Assembly: GCA_050633265.1 (NCBI GenBank)
Contig: JBOEGE010000010.1
Location: 19,360 to 83,359, forward strand
Direction: 5' to 3'
Origin: JBLHZY01 sp050633265
Lineage (GTDB): Bacteria; Pseudomonadota; Alphaproteobacteria; Rhodobacterales; Rhodobacteraceae
Length of the DNA: 64,000 bases
The notes beneath the pieces are model-generated. The model was given only the letters and a program-made list of their open reading frames with translations, did not search any database and was not told the origin of the DNA. A program made the translations under genes and the position numbers. Below, piece after piece: positions 15,733 to 23,596 of this stretch (positions within the stretch are counted from its first letter, which is position 1; each line of letters opens with the position of its first letter).

Positions 15733-17604
15733 ATGACCGCAGAATTCATGTTCATCACCTTCACCCTTTTTCTCGCCGGGATGATCGCTGTGCCGCTGGC
15801 CTCGCGCTTTGGATTGGGATCTGTTTTGGGCTATTTGATCGCTGGGATCGCGATTGGCCCTGTCATGCAATGGGCAGGAGTTGATGTCGTCGCTTTGCAG
15901 CATTTCACCGAATTTGGCGTTGTGATGATGCTGTTCTTGATCGGGCTCGAGATGCAGCCAAAGGTTCTTTGGGCGATGCGCGCGCGGATCTTTGTGATGG
16001 GCGGATTGCAGGTCGGGCTGACAACGCTCGCAGTGATGGGCGTTGCGATCCTGTTTGGGCAAGGCTGGACGATTGCGCTTGCGATTGGCCTGATCTTTGC
16101 GCTCTCTTCCACGGCAATTGTGACCCAAACATTGAACGAAAAAGGGCTTATGCGCAGCGATGGCGGGCAAGCAAGCTTCTCGGTTCTTCTGTTCCAAGAC
16201 ATTGCCGTGATCCCGATGCTCGCGCTGATCCCCTTGCTTGCGCTGCCAGAACTCACAGAGGCGCTTTCCCACGGCGGTGCCGATCACGGCGCAGGCCACG
16301 GCGAGGCCGGGCTAAGCCTGAATATGGTCGAGGGCCTCCCCGGCTGGCAAATCGCGCTGGTCACACTCGGCGCCATTGCGTTTGTCATCGTTGCAGGGCG
16401 TTATTTGACCGGCCCGATCTTTCGCTATGTCGCGGGGGCACGTCTGCGCGAACTGTTTGTGAGCACTGCACTGATGATGGTCGTTGGCATCGCGCTATTG
16501 ATGACAATGGTGGGTCTATCCCCCGCATTAGGGACGTTTTTGGCCGGGGTCGTGATGGCCAATAGCGAATACCGCCACGAGCTGGAAAGTGATATTGCGC
16601 CCTTTAAGGGCATCTTTCTGGGCGTGTTTTTCATCACAGTCGGGGCGAGCATCGACTTTGCGCTCCTATCCCAGAACCTTTGGCTCGTCTTTGGGCTGAC
16701 GCTTGGTTTGATCCTGCTGAAATGCCTCGTCATGCTGGTGATTGGGCGTGTGTTCAAACTGGCTGGTGGCGATAAATGGCTCTTTGCGCTTGGGTTGGCG
16801 CAAGCCGGGGAATTTGGCTTTGTTCTGGTGTCCTTCACGGTGGCGAATGCTGTGATCCCGGGGCCAATTGCGGCTCTATTACTGCTGATTGTGGCTCTTT
16901 CTATGCTGGCTACGCCTGCGCTGTTCATACTCTATGACAAGCTCATCGCGCCCCACTATTCCCGCCAACAAGAACGCGACGCAGATGAGATCGCCTCCAA
17001 TGCAAAGATCATCATCGCTGGCCATGGGCGCTTTGGCGGCATCGTGAACCGCGCGCTTCAGGCCGCTGACATTGAAACCACTGTGGTTGATTACAGCAGC
17101 GAGCAGTTAGAGATGCTGCGCAACTTTGGCTTAAGCGTTCATTACGGTGATGCGACCCGCCCCGATCTGCTGCATGCGGCCGGGATTGATGAGGCCAAAG
17201 TGATTGTGATCGCGATCGACAATAAAGCCGCCATCACCGAACTCGCCCGCCACCTCCATGAGCATCACCCCCATGTGCATGTCGTGGCCCGCGCGATTGA
17301 TCGCTGGCATGTCTATGATCTTTGGGCTGTTGGTTGCCGTGATATTATCCGCGAAACCTATGACAGCTCCATTCGCGCCACCCGCTCAACCTTCGAAGCG
17401 CTTGGCTATCCGCGCGAGAAGGCCGAACGGCTGACAGGGGCGTTTGAGGCCTTTGATCGCAAGACAATGCTTGAATTGGCCGAAGTCTATGACATCAACG
17501 ATCCGCATTCGCAAAACAGTCTCTATTCCACCACTTTACGTGAGAATATGGCTACATGGGAGGTCGAGCTTAAGCAGCAGATGAAGGCCGTAATGGACAG
17601 CTAA
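15733..17604 (+). CDS. Monovalent cation:proton antiporter-2 (CPA2) with RCK/TrkA-N domain
   Basis: 623 residues. The first about 385 residues form a CPA2 membrane domain with around twelve helices (LASRFGLGSVLGYLIAGIAIG at the start, LGTFLAGVVMANSEYRHE near residue 265, and LAQAGEFGFVLV near 355). A cytoplasmic TrkA-N domain follows with the NAD-binding motif GHGRFGGIVNRAL near residue 430 and a GDATRPDLL loop. This layout is that of KefB/KefC-type glutathione-gated potassium efflux proteins and other CPA2 antiporters. It moves K+ or Na+ against protons in the inner membrane, probably for pH or osmotic control. It stands alone; no KefF/KefG partner is visible. Confidence 0.92.
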   Translation: MTAEFMFITFTLFLAGMIAVPLASRFGLGSVLGYLIAGIAIGPVMQWAGVDVVALQHFTEFGVVMMLFLIGLEMQPKVLWAMRARIFVMGGLQVGLTTLAVMGVAILFGQGWTIALAIGLIFALSSTAIVTQTLNEKGLMRSDGGQASFSVLLFQDIAVIPMLALIPLLALPELTEALSHGGADHGAGHGEAGLSLNMVEGLPGWQIALVTLGAIAFVIVAGRYLTGPIFRYVAGARLRELFVSTALMMVVGIALLMTMVGLSPALGTFLAGVVMANSEYRHELESDIAPFKGIFLGVFFITVGASIDFALLSQNLWLVFGLTLGLILLKCLVMLVIGRVFKLAGGDKWLFALGLAQAGEFGFVLVSFTVANAVIPGPIAALLLLIVALSMLATPALFILYDKLIAPHYSRQQERDADEIASNAKIIIAGHGRFGGIVNRALQAADIETTVVDYSSEQLEMLRNFGLSVHYGDATRPDLLHAAGIDEAKVIVIAIDNKAAITELARHLHEHHPHVHVVARAIDRWHVYDLWAVGCRDIIRETYDSSIRATRSTFEALGYPREKAERLTGAFEAFDRKTMLELAEVYDINDPHSQNSLYSTTLRENMATWEVELKQQMKAVMDS

Positions 17605-17789
17605 TTTCCGGCTACAGGAAGCGCGGCAAAGGGCCATTGCCCGCAATTTTCACGGGCTGAATGTGACAATACAAAGCGTTCGATTAGCACCTTGCCGCTT
17701 TCGTCATTGTCATAGATCCGCGCGGCTCTGCTTTGTCGAATTATCTTTTTCCATCTTGTTGTTGCCCTTGGCATTTCCGTTATTGACAC
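17601..17789 (-). CDS. Small hypothetical protein
   Basis: A 62-codon frame, convergent with the antiporter gene and overlapping its end by 4 bp. The peptide is basic at first (RATTRWKKIIRQSRAARIY), then has SGKVLIERFVLSHSARENC and ends in WPFAALPVAGN. The start may be GTG at 17789 or the ATG six codons later. I do not recognise a function; the composition looks protein-like and it may be the rest of a longer gene. Confidence 0.35.
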   Translation of the reverse strand: MSITEMPRATTRWKKIIRQSRAARIYDNDESGKVLIERFVLSHSARENCGQWPFAALPVAGN

Positions 17790-17812
17790 GGCTCAAAACA
17801 CGCCGTTTTAGT
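17783..17812 (+). promoter_or_regulatory. Candidate promoter of the carbonic anhydrase gene
   Basis: TTGACA at 17783-17788 and a TTTAGT element about 18 bp downstream form a plausible sigma-70-type promoter. The pair ACGGC (17788-17792) and GCCGT (17802-17806) is an inverted repeat within the spacer and could be an operator. Confidence 0.35.
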
Positions 17813-17861
17813 GAGTAATGCAGCCGTGTTGGTTGGCTGATGTTCTTCAGGAGACGAGAAG

Positions 17862-18710
17862 ATGAAAATGTCGCTTTTTATTGCTGCACCAGCAGTATTG
17901 TTTACTTCGATCGCTGTCGCGGAAACTGAAACGCATGCCGTTTCTGACGAGGTCATTTCCGAACAGCGCGCGGCACTTGCTGGCGCAACAGACGGCATGG
18001 GATATGGCCCGCAATCGCCCCGTGATATTGATGCCCCCGCGGGTATCAACATCCGCGCGTTCAGCGTGGCGCCGCCTGCCACTGAAATGGCGCTGTGTGA
18101 TATCCATTTCCACGAAAACGCCGAGCACAAGGGCGGTGAGTTCACTGTTTTTGCGGGCAACGGCAATGGGCACGGATATGGTACGGGTTTCAAATACAAC
18201 GGCGAACTGACAGAAGCCGAACTGGCACCTATCGACACGAAGGTTGGCGAGAGCGAACATGGTGACCTCGTTCCCGGCGATACAATCGAGATTCACTTCG
18301 TGCATTCGACGGCACAGGCGACCATTGGCAACAGCCTTGGCACCTGTCTGAGCGACGCAATCGGCAATCCCCAACTGCGAGTCGAGGCGGTTGTCGGCGT
18401 GTTGGTGTCTGAAGGCGGCGAAGACCTGACCGAGATCGCCCGGATTGAAGAGATCAACGGCATGAACCAGGTGCCGAACCTGCCCGCCGATCTTGGAGAG
18501 CCGGTTGTCTATGAAGGCTCAACCACTGGCCCTGGTTATAACGAGAAAGGATCACCCTTCCAGGTTACCTGGAGCGTGCGCCCACAAGTCGTAAAGCTAA
18601 ACATTGCCTCGGTAGATGCCTGGCTAAAGGATAACCCATTCGAGGAAGACCACGCTCACGGCGTGAGAAACCTGGTCATCAATCCCGAATTGCTGTCACC
18701 AATCAACTGA
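17862..18710 (+). CDS. Delta-class carbonic anhydrase, exported
   Basis: 282 residues with an N-terminal signal peptide (hydrophobic FIAAPAVLFTSIAVA, cut before ETETHA), so it should act in the periplasm. The mature protein resembles the delta class of carbonic anhydrases first known from diatoms: GYGPQSPRDID near residue 47 and CDIHFHENAEHKGGEF near residue 78, whose histidines and cysteine are probable zinc ligands or their neighbours, followed by a later IEIHFVHS strand. The enzyme hydrates CO2 to bicarbonate. A clear ribosome site (AGGAG) precedes ATG 17862 and a strong terminator follows the stop, so it is a single-gene unit. Class assignment rests on recalled motifs, not on a search. 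Confidence 0.8.
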   Translation: MKMSLFIAAPAVLFTSIAVAETETHAVSDEVISEQRAALAGATDGMGYGPQSPRDIDAPAGINIRAFSVAPPATEMALCDIHFHENAEHKGGEFTVFAGNGNGHGYGTGFKYNGELTEAELAPIDTKVGESEHGDLVPGDTIEIHFVHSTAQATIGNSLGTCLSDAIGNPQLRVEAVVGVLVSEGGEDLTEIARIEEINGMNQVPNLPADLGEPVVYEGSTTGPGYNEKGSPFQVTWSVRPQVVKLNIASVDAWLKDNPFEEDHAHGVRNLVINPELLSPIN

Positions 18711-18721
18711 TTCTATCATCG

Positions 18722-18751
18722 AATAGAGCGGGTAAATCAGCCCGCTCTATT
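18722..18751 (+). terminator. Rho-independent terminator after the carbonic anhydrase
   Basis: A perfect 11-bp stem, AATAGAGCGGG (18722-18732) and CCCGCTCTATT (18741-18751), with an 8-nt loop and a T-rich end, directly after the carbonic anhydrase stop. It also isolates the toxin remnant that follows from upstream transcription. Confidence 0.88.
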
Positions 18752-18850
18752 TACGCGCCGACTGAGCCCTGCCCCGCCGCGCGGATCGCGACTTACACTG
18801 CAAAGGTTACAGCTGCGCTGTCCAAGGCTGGTCGGGCCGGACAAGCATTA

Positions 18851-19471
18851 TTGCGTGTATTCGCATTGTTGAAGTCCATCAGCGGCAAGATGATCGACCT
18901 TATCAAGGCGCTGAAGGGCAAGATTGATGAGTTGGCAGAAGGTGTCACCAACGGGATCACAAGGATCACGCGGCGTTCTGGCAAACGGGTGAAAGACCCT
19001 GCTGACATGCCATGCTTCAACCGCCCGCCCAATTCGACGCGGCAAGAGTTTCTGGATCAATTGGCCGAGCAGGAAGCGGCAATCAACAACAGCGACCTGT
19101 CCGAACTCATGCGGCGGCGCGCGCTGGTCCGAGCGAATGGAACGGGGCCGCTCCGTGATGCCGCGGCGCAGAGCACCGCACGATCACAGTGGTTGTCAAA
19201 CAGGGTTATTGAAATTCGACAAAGCCAAGGTCTTTCAAGATCTGCGGCTAACGCTGTTGCCTTGCAGGAAGCTGCCGGATTAGATGCCACCCATGTTTTA
19301 GATATCGTAGCCGGTGGTGATCCATCAGACGTTTCTGGTTTACAAAACCGAAGCGTCAATCGTTCGCTTGGAAGCCAATGGAGAAACAAGGTGAGCGTTC
19401 TTGATGATGCTTTCGCTAGCCAAGCAAGACAGGGCGCAGTGAAAGCGCATGTTCGATTAAAACCCTGCTGA
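18851..19471 (+). CDS. Ntox15 (Tde1-like) polymorphic toxin C-terminal domain, N-terminally truncated
   Basis: 206 residues from a TTG codon. From about residue 54 the protein matches the Ntox15 domain found in type VI and other polymorphic toxins: PCFNRPP start, QEFLDQLAEQEAAIN helix, catalytic HxxD motif (His148-Val-Leu-Asp151) followed by AGGDPSD, and SLGSQWRNK near residue 172. Ntox15 proteins such as Agrobacterium Tde1 are DNases. No delivery domain (Rhs, VgrG, PAAR or Fha) is present. The same frame stays open upstream through the terminator without a proper start or ribosome site, so this is the severed tip of a larger toxin. The immunity gene follows 7 bp later. Active-site residues look intact, but expression is doubtful. 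Confidence 0.8.
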   Translation: MRVFALLKSISGKMIDLIKALKGKIDELAEGVTNGITRITRRSGKRVKDPADMPCFNRPPNSTRQEFLDQLAEQEAAINNSDLSELMRRRALVRANGTGPLRDAAAQSTARSQWLSNRVIEIRQSQGLSRSAANAVALQEAAGLDATHVLDIVAGGDPSDVSGLQNRSVNRSLGSQWRNKVSVLDDAFASQARQGAVKAHVRLKPC

Positions 19472-19478
19472 GGATCAA

Positions 19479-20144
19479 ATGAATATTCAAGAAGACATCG
19501 ATGATATTATGGAAGAAAACGGCCCATTTGGCACGTTAGAACCTGTCGCGGACGAAGTGATTGTCCAATATCGCAACAAGTTGCCAAAACTACTGACAAC
19601 ATTTTGGAAGCAGCAAGGGCTAGGTTTTTGGAAGGGTGGGCTTTTTACTTTGTGCCACCCTGCATCATTCGATGGGCTTCTGAGTCAGATTTTTCACGCT
19701 GATAGCGACTTATCCCATGCGGATTGCTACATCTATGGATACTCATCTTTTGGCCATCTCTTGGTTTGGAGCGAACGGCATTGGGTCGTTCAGATTGACC
19801 TGCTCAACGGTCGCATCACTTGCCCGGTTTTGATTGACCCTAAAAAGGCGATAAATCCCGATATTCACATGTCAACGAGTCTGACCGTTCACGTCGATAG
19901 CCTTGACGTCTATGACGAAGAGGACAAAAAACTCTTCTCCCGCGCCGTCAAAAAACTGGGGCGTCCCGCTCCCGGGGAAGCGTTTGGTTTTGTCCCTGCC
20001 CTTGCTATGGGGGGCGCTCCCAAATTGGAAAACCTCAAGATCGTCCCGGCCCTTGAACATTTCCTGTTTCTGGCTCAGCTCCAGCAATTTCAACTGGTAG
20101 ACTACCTCGCGCGGCCACCGCGCGTTGTCAGAGCTGTTGGGTGA
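19479..20144 (+). CDS. Tdi1-like immunity protein (GAD-like and DUF1851 domains)
   Basis: 221 residues with the two-part layout of immunity proteins that pair with Ntox15 toxins: a GAD-like N-terminal part (VIVQYRNKLPKLLTTFWKQQG, then GFWKGGLFTLCHP) and a DUF1851 C-terminal part (LGRPAPGEAFGFVPALAMGG, then FLFLAQLQQF). It would bind and block the DNase in the cytoplasm. It starts 7 bp after the toxin frame ends, with GAGGA as ribosome site, the usual order for toxin-immunity pairs. Because the toxin is truncated while this gene is intact, its present use may be protection against attacking neighbours that carry the full toxin. Confidence 0.82.
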   Translation: MNIQEDIDDIMEENGPFGTLEPVADEVIVQYRNKLPKLLTTFWKQQGLGFWKGGLFTLCHPASFDGLLSQIFHADSDLSHADCYIYGYSSFGHLLVWSERHWVVQIDLLNGRITCPVLIDPKKAINPDIHMSTSLTVHVDSLDVYDEEDKKLFSRAVKKLGRPAPGEAFGFVPALAMGGAPKLENLKIVPALEHFLFLAQLQQFQLVDYLARPPRVVRAVG

Positions 20145-20182
20145 TTTTTGACCAGAAGACACGCAGAAGAGAGACGTGACAC

Positions 20183-20953
20183 ATGAAAATGATATCAAAG
20201 CTCATAGTTCTTGCAGCCGTTATTTACACGCTTTGGGCAGGCCCGACGCTGGCTCTAGACTGTGGTGACTGGAACAGTGAAACCTTCCTTGCAGAAGCCT
20301 CCGTTTCTGATGTGCAAAGCTGCCTGAGGTCTGCGCAAAATCCAGGTGCATTAAATTATTTTGGCCGAACGCCGTTGATATCAGCAGCCTTCGCAGGCCG
20401 GCCAGACATCATTAACGTTTTGCTTTCTTCAGGGGCGAACGTAAACGCGCCTGGCGCTTATGATTTTACAGCACTTCATGCGGCGTCTATTTCTGGTTCG
20501 GTGCGGTCTGTCCGCGCCTTGCTGAAGGCCGGAGCCGATGTGAACGCCGCTGATGGTGATCAGAAAACCGCCCTTCATCATGCGGTTGAGGTAGACTTTG
20601 ATGTAAAGGTTATCCCCCTTCTTTTGAAAAACGGTGCAGATGCATCAAGCCAGGACAAATGGGGATATTCCCCACTTCATATGGCGTTGTCGCGCAATCC
20701 AAATACGAAGGCCACTGCGCTGTTGATAGAGTCAGGCACTGACATGGGTTTGATACTGAAAGACGGCTCAACCTTTCTACATTGGGCAGCACGACAAGCT
20801 ATCTCACCGGAACATCTTGAACTTATCTTTGACGCCGGTGTGGATGCGCGCATTAAAGACAAACAAGGCCGCACTGCTGCGGATTATGCCGCCGAGCGAC
20901 CGAACTTTAAAGCGCATCGGGTGTATTCACGGCTAAGAGACGCTGTGAAATAA
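20183..20953 (+). CDS. Exported ankyrin-repeat protein
   Basis: 256 residues. A signal peptide (KLIVLAAVIYTLWAGPTLA) is followed by about six ankyrin repeats from residue 55 on, recognisable by the recurring pattern of x-TPL-xx-A and GA-x-VNA (FGRTPLISAAFAGR, ALHAASISGS, ALHHAVEVD, PLHMALSRN, FLHWAARQ, TAADYAAE). Ankyrin proteins bind other proteins. In bacteria they often sit with toxins or act as periplasmic protective factors beside catalases and effectors. The gene lies 38 bp after the immunity gene on the same strand and may belong to that module. Partner unknown. Confidence 0.85.
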   Translation: MKMISKLIVLAAVIYTLWAGPTLALDCGDWNSETFLAEASVSDVQSCLRSAQNPGALNYFGRTPLISAAFAGRPDIINVLLSSGANVNAPGAYDFTALHAASISGSVRSVRALLKAGADVNAADGDQKTALHHAVEVDFDVKVIPLLLKNGADASSQDKWGYSPLHMALSRNPNTKATALLIESGTDMGLILKDGSTFLHWAARQAISPEHLELIFDAGVDARIKDKQGRTAADYAAERPNFKAHRVYSRLRDAVK

Positions 20954-20956
20954 CCT

Positions 20957-21553
20957 TTAACGAAGCTGCCGCAGCAGTATTTCAGCAAGATCATTTATCG
21001 CCTCTTCCGGGCCGACCTCAACATGCGTCAGGTGGCGATCATCCGCGACAACAAGCATCAAAGCCCCCGCAGAAAACAGCAACCGAAACGCGGCATTGGC
21101 GCGCGCAGGCGGGCAATCAAAGCGCGCCGTTAGCCAAGCAATCACATCCCGCCCGACATTTTGACTCGCGCCAAAGCCCTGTTTGGCAAGCGCGTCGATG
21201 CTCCTGCCCTCAATCATAAAGGCGCGCAGAACCCCTGCGTGTTGCTCAAAAACCGCCCGGTTTGCCGCCACAAGCGCGCGCAAAGCGGCTAGGTCGCTAA
21301 GCTCCGGGCCGATGCAGGCCATGGCCGCCTGCATCTGTGCCTCGATCTGCGCCAGCATCCGCGCGGAAGCCGCCGCCAGTAAGCCTTCACGATTGGCAAA
21401 GCGGTGGTAAAGCGCGCCGTTTGAACAGCCCGAAAGCGCTGCGATCCGCGCAATAGTAACCGCGCGCAACCCATCCGTCTCTGCCAGCGCGAGCGTGGCA
21501 TCGACCATCTTATCCGTAGAATCTTCGCTTCGAGACTGAACCGGTGCTTTCAT
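20957..21553 (-). CDS. TetR/AcrR-family transcriptional regulator
   Basis: 198 residues with an N-terminal TetR helix-turn-helix (residues about 15-60: ATLALAETDGLRAVTIARIA, then CSNGALYHRFANREGLL) and a helical ligand domain. It diverges from the CocE-type hydrolase gene, and the 92-bp gap contains a 16-bp palindrome, the normal arrangement for a TetR repressor that controls itself and the neighbouring enzyme. The inducer may be the hydrolase substrate, which is not known. Confidence 0.92.
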   Translation of the reverse strand: MKAPVQSRSEDSTDKMVDATLALAETDGLRAVTIARIAALSGCSNGALYHRFANREGLLAAASARMLAQIEAQMQAAMACIGPELSDLAALRALVAANRAVFEQHAGVLRAFMIEGRSIDALAKQGFGASQNVGRDVIAWLTARFDCPPARANAAFRLLFSAGALMLVVADDRHLTHVEVGPEEAINDLAEILLRQLR

Positions 21554-21591
21554 GTTTGCTTTTCATCATGCTTGCGCTTAACAATCAAGAC

Positions 21592-21607
21592 TAGAGTGCT
21601 CACTCTA
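21592..21607. promoter_or_regulatory. Palindromic operator for the TetR regulator
   Basis: TAGAGTG (21592-21598), 2-bp centre, CACTCTA (21601-21607): a perfect two-fold symmetric site in the divergent promoter, 54 bp upstream of the TetR start and 39 bp upstream of the hydrolase start. Confidence 0.7.
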
Positions 21608-21645
21608 TTTTGAGCACCCAGCGATGGGACCGGGGAGGGAACCAC

Positions 21646-23400
21646 ATGCAAGACATCATTTTTACGCCGCTCACGCCTCTTTCAGACAAATATTCGCGCT
21701 ATAAAGGCCCGCCAAATCCGCGCACAGAACGGCTTCTTGCCGGATCGCAATACGCTAAGGGCGGTCGCCGATTAACCTGCGACATACTCGTTGATCGCGA
21801 CGTGGCGCTGACCATGCGCGATGGGGTGCGGCTCTATGCCGATGTGTTTCGTCCCGCCAGCGATGCGCCCCTGCCCGCGATCATCAATTGGGCCCCCTAT
21901 GGCAAAGGCGACACCGGCTATTGGACCCTTGATGAGAGCGAAGTTTTTCCCAATCGTTTCGGGATCAAACGAAGCGCTGTTTCGGGCCTGCAATCTTGGG
22001 AAGGATGCGACCCCGCCTTTTGGTGCGCGCACGGTTATGCCATCGTCCAGATCGACGCACGCGGCGCGTTCAACTCTGAAGGCGATGTTTGGTTTCTGAG
22101 CCAAGGCGAGGGCCGCGACGGGGCGGACGCCATTGAAGAGCTTGCCGCGCTTGATTGGTGTTCGGGCAAGATCGGCATGGCGGGAAATTCGTGGCTGGCG
22201 ATGTCGCAATGGCGCATTGCATCCGAGCGCCCGCCCCATCTCGCGGCCATCGCGCCTTGGGAAGGGCTCTGCGATCCGCACCGCCATAACACCCTGCGCG
22301 GCGGCATTCCCGCATTGGCTTTCCCAAGCTTTATCCGCAGCAAAATGTATGGCGCAGGCAAGGTCGAAGACATCACAGCGATGGCCGAACGCGAGCCGCT
22401 TTACAACGCATATTGGGCCGATAAAACCCCGCCCATTGCCCGGATCGACATCCCCGCCTATGTCGTCGCTTGCTATACAAATCAGGCCCATACCGGCGGA
22501 ACCTTTAGCGCGTGGGATCGATTGACCAGCCCCAAATGGCTACGCATTCACAACACCCAAGAGTGGCCTGATTTCTATAACCCCGCCTATACTGACGATC
22601 TGCGCCGCTTCTTTGACGCGACCCTGCGCGGGATCGAAAACGGCTGGGAGGAGACCCCAAAAGTGCGCATGTCTGTGCTTGATCCGGGCCACAAAGATAT
22701 CATCGATCGCCCGGAGGCAAGCTTCCCGCCGCAAGGGGTATCCTCGCGCACCCTGTTCCTTGATGCAGGCAGCAAACAGCTCTCCCCTACCCTCCCATCA
22801 ACCGAGGCCCAAACCGGCTATGCGCTCCAAGACAAACATCCCGAAGTCGATTTCCTGCACCGGTTTGACGCGGATGTTGAGATCGCCGGAACGCCCCTGC
22901 TGACGCTTTGGGTTAGCGCTCAAGGGCACAATGATCTCGATCTGTTCGTCTATATTCAAAAGCTCAGCGCCTCTGGCAAACAGCTCTGGCATCAGACGGT
23001 TGATCTTGGCCTGCCACTTGGGCGCCTGTGGATGCCCAAATTGTTTGCCCTTGGGGTCAAGGCTATGGCGCCGGCCTTCTTTGGCGGGCCGGATGGGCTG
23101 CTCCGCCTCTCGCGGCGCGGGCTTGATCCCGATGCCCCCGCCCATCAGCCCGATCTGTTGCTGGATAAAGAGCGCCCCATTGCTGAAGGCGAAATCGTTG
23201 AGGCGGAAATCCCCTTCTGGCCTGTCGCCATGCGCTGGCATAAAGGCGAACAATTGCGGCTAAAAATCTCGGGCAAACATCTGTTGCCCGGCCTCTTGCC
23301 CGATCTACCAGAGCCCGCCCTGCAGCCCGGCAAGACCCATACAATTCATACTGGCGGGCAGTATCCTTCGAAATTGGTGCTGCCGTTTAACCCCGGCTAA
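21646..23400 (+). CDS. CocE/NonD-family hydrolase (X-Pro dipeptidyl-peptidase S15 fold)
   Basis: 584 residues, typical of CocE/NonD serine hydrolases: an alpha/beta-hydrolase N-terminal domain with the nucleophile elbow GNSWLAMSQ near residue 184, an oxyanion region around NWAPYGKGD, a cap, and a C-terminal jelly-roll domain (from about residue 400, TPLLTLWVSAQGHNDLDLFVY). These enzymes hydrolyse esters or acylated peptides. I chose ATG 21646, which follows GGGGAGGGA; an upstream TTG at 21610 falls in the promoter. No signal peptide is seen. The gene is alone behind a TetR-type switch. Confidence 0.9.
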   Translation: MQDIIFTPLTPLSDKYSRYKGPPNPRTERLLAGSQYAKGGRRLTCDILVDRDVALTMRDGVRLYADVFRPASDAPLPAIINWAPYGKGDTGYWTLDESEVFPNRFGIKRSAVSGLQSWEGCDPAFWCAHGYAIVQIDARGAFNSEGDVWFLSQGEGRDGADAIEELAALDWCSGKIGMAGNSWLAMSQWRIASERPPHLAAIAPWEGLCDPHRHNTLRGGIPALAFPSFIRSKMYGAGKVEDITAMAEREPLYNAYWADKTPPIARIDIPAYVVACYTNQAHTGGTFSAWDRLTSPKWLRIHNTQEWPDFYNPAYTDDLRRFFDATLRGIENGWEETPKVRMSVLDPGHKDIIDRPEASFPPQGVSSRTLFLDAGSKQLSPTLPSTEAQTGYALQDKHPEVDFLHRFDADVEIAGTPLLTLWVSAQGHNDLDLFVYIQKLSASGKQLWHQTVDLGLPLGRLWMPKLFALGVKAMAPAFFGGPDGLLRLSRRGLDPDAPAHQPDLLLDKERPIAEGEIVEAEIPFWPVAMRWHKGEQLRLKISGKHLLPGLLPDLPEPALQPGKTHTIHTGGQYPSKLVLPFNPG

Positions 23401-23415
23401 AGGCCCGCATTTGCG

Positions 23416-23444
23416 CTGCTCCAAAAGCGCGCGTTTTGGAGCAG
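23416..23444. terminator. Hairpin after the CocE-type hydrolase
   Basis: An 11-bp perfect stem, CTGCTCCAAAA (23416-23426) and TTTTGGAGCAG (23434-23444), extended outward by TTTGC and TGCAAA with a bulge. There is no T stretch on the plus strand after it, so it may be a terminator of weak type or a repeat element of the genome. Confidence 0.5.
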
Positions 23445-23574
23445 ATGCAAAGCCCGGCCCGGCGGGAAACTCAGCCAGACGGGCCTCAAAAAATCCTCTA
23501 ACTCATTGAAAATAAAGGATAAATACTAAAAGCACCGCTTTGAAGACATGCGCATATCCAACCTTACCTGCGGC

Positions 23575-23596
23575 AACCTTACCCGCGGATAAGGTT
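23575..23596. other. Probable parS centromere site 1 (end of parB)
   Basis: A 22-bp near-palindrome with arms AACCTTA and TAAGGTT around a CCGCGG core, one asymmetric pair. It overlaps the stop codon of parB and is directly preceded at 23560-23574 by a half copy (AACCTTACCTGCGG). It is one of four copies between here and 25853 and fits the binding site of the ParB encoded beside it. Confidence 0.75.
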
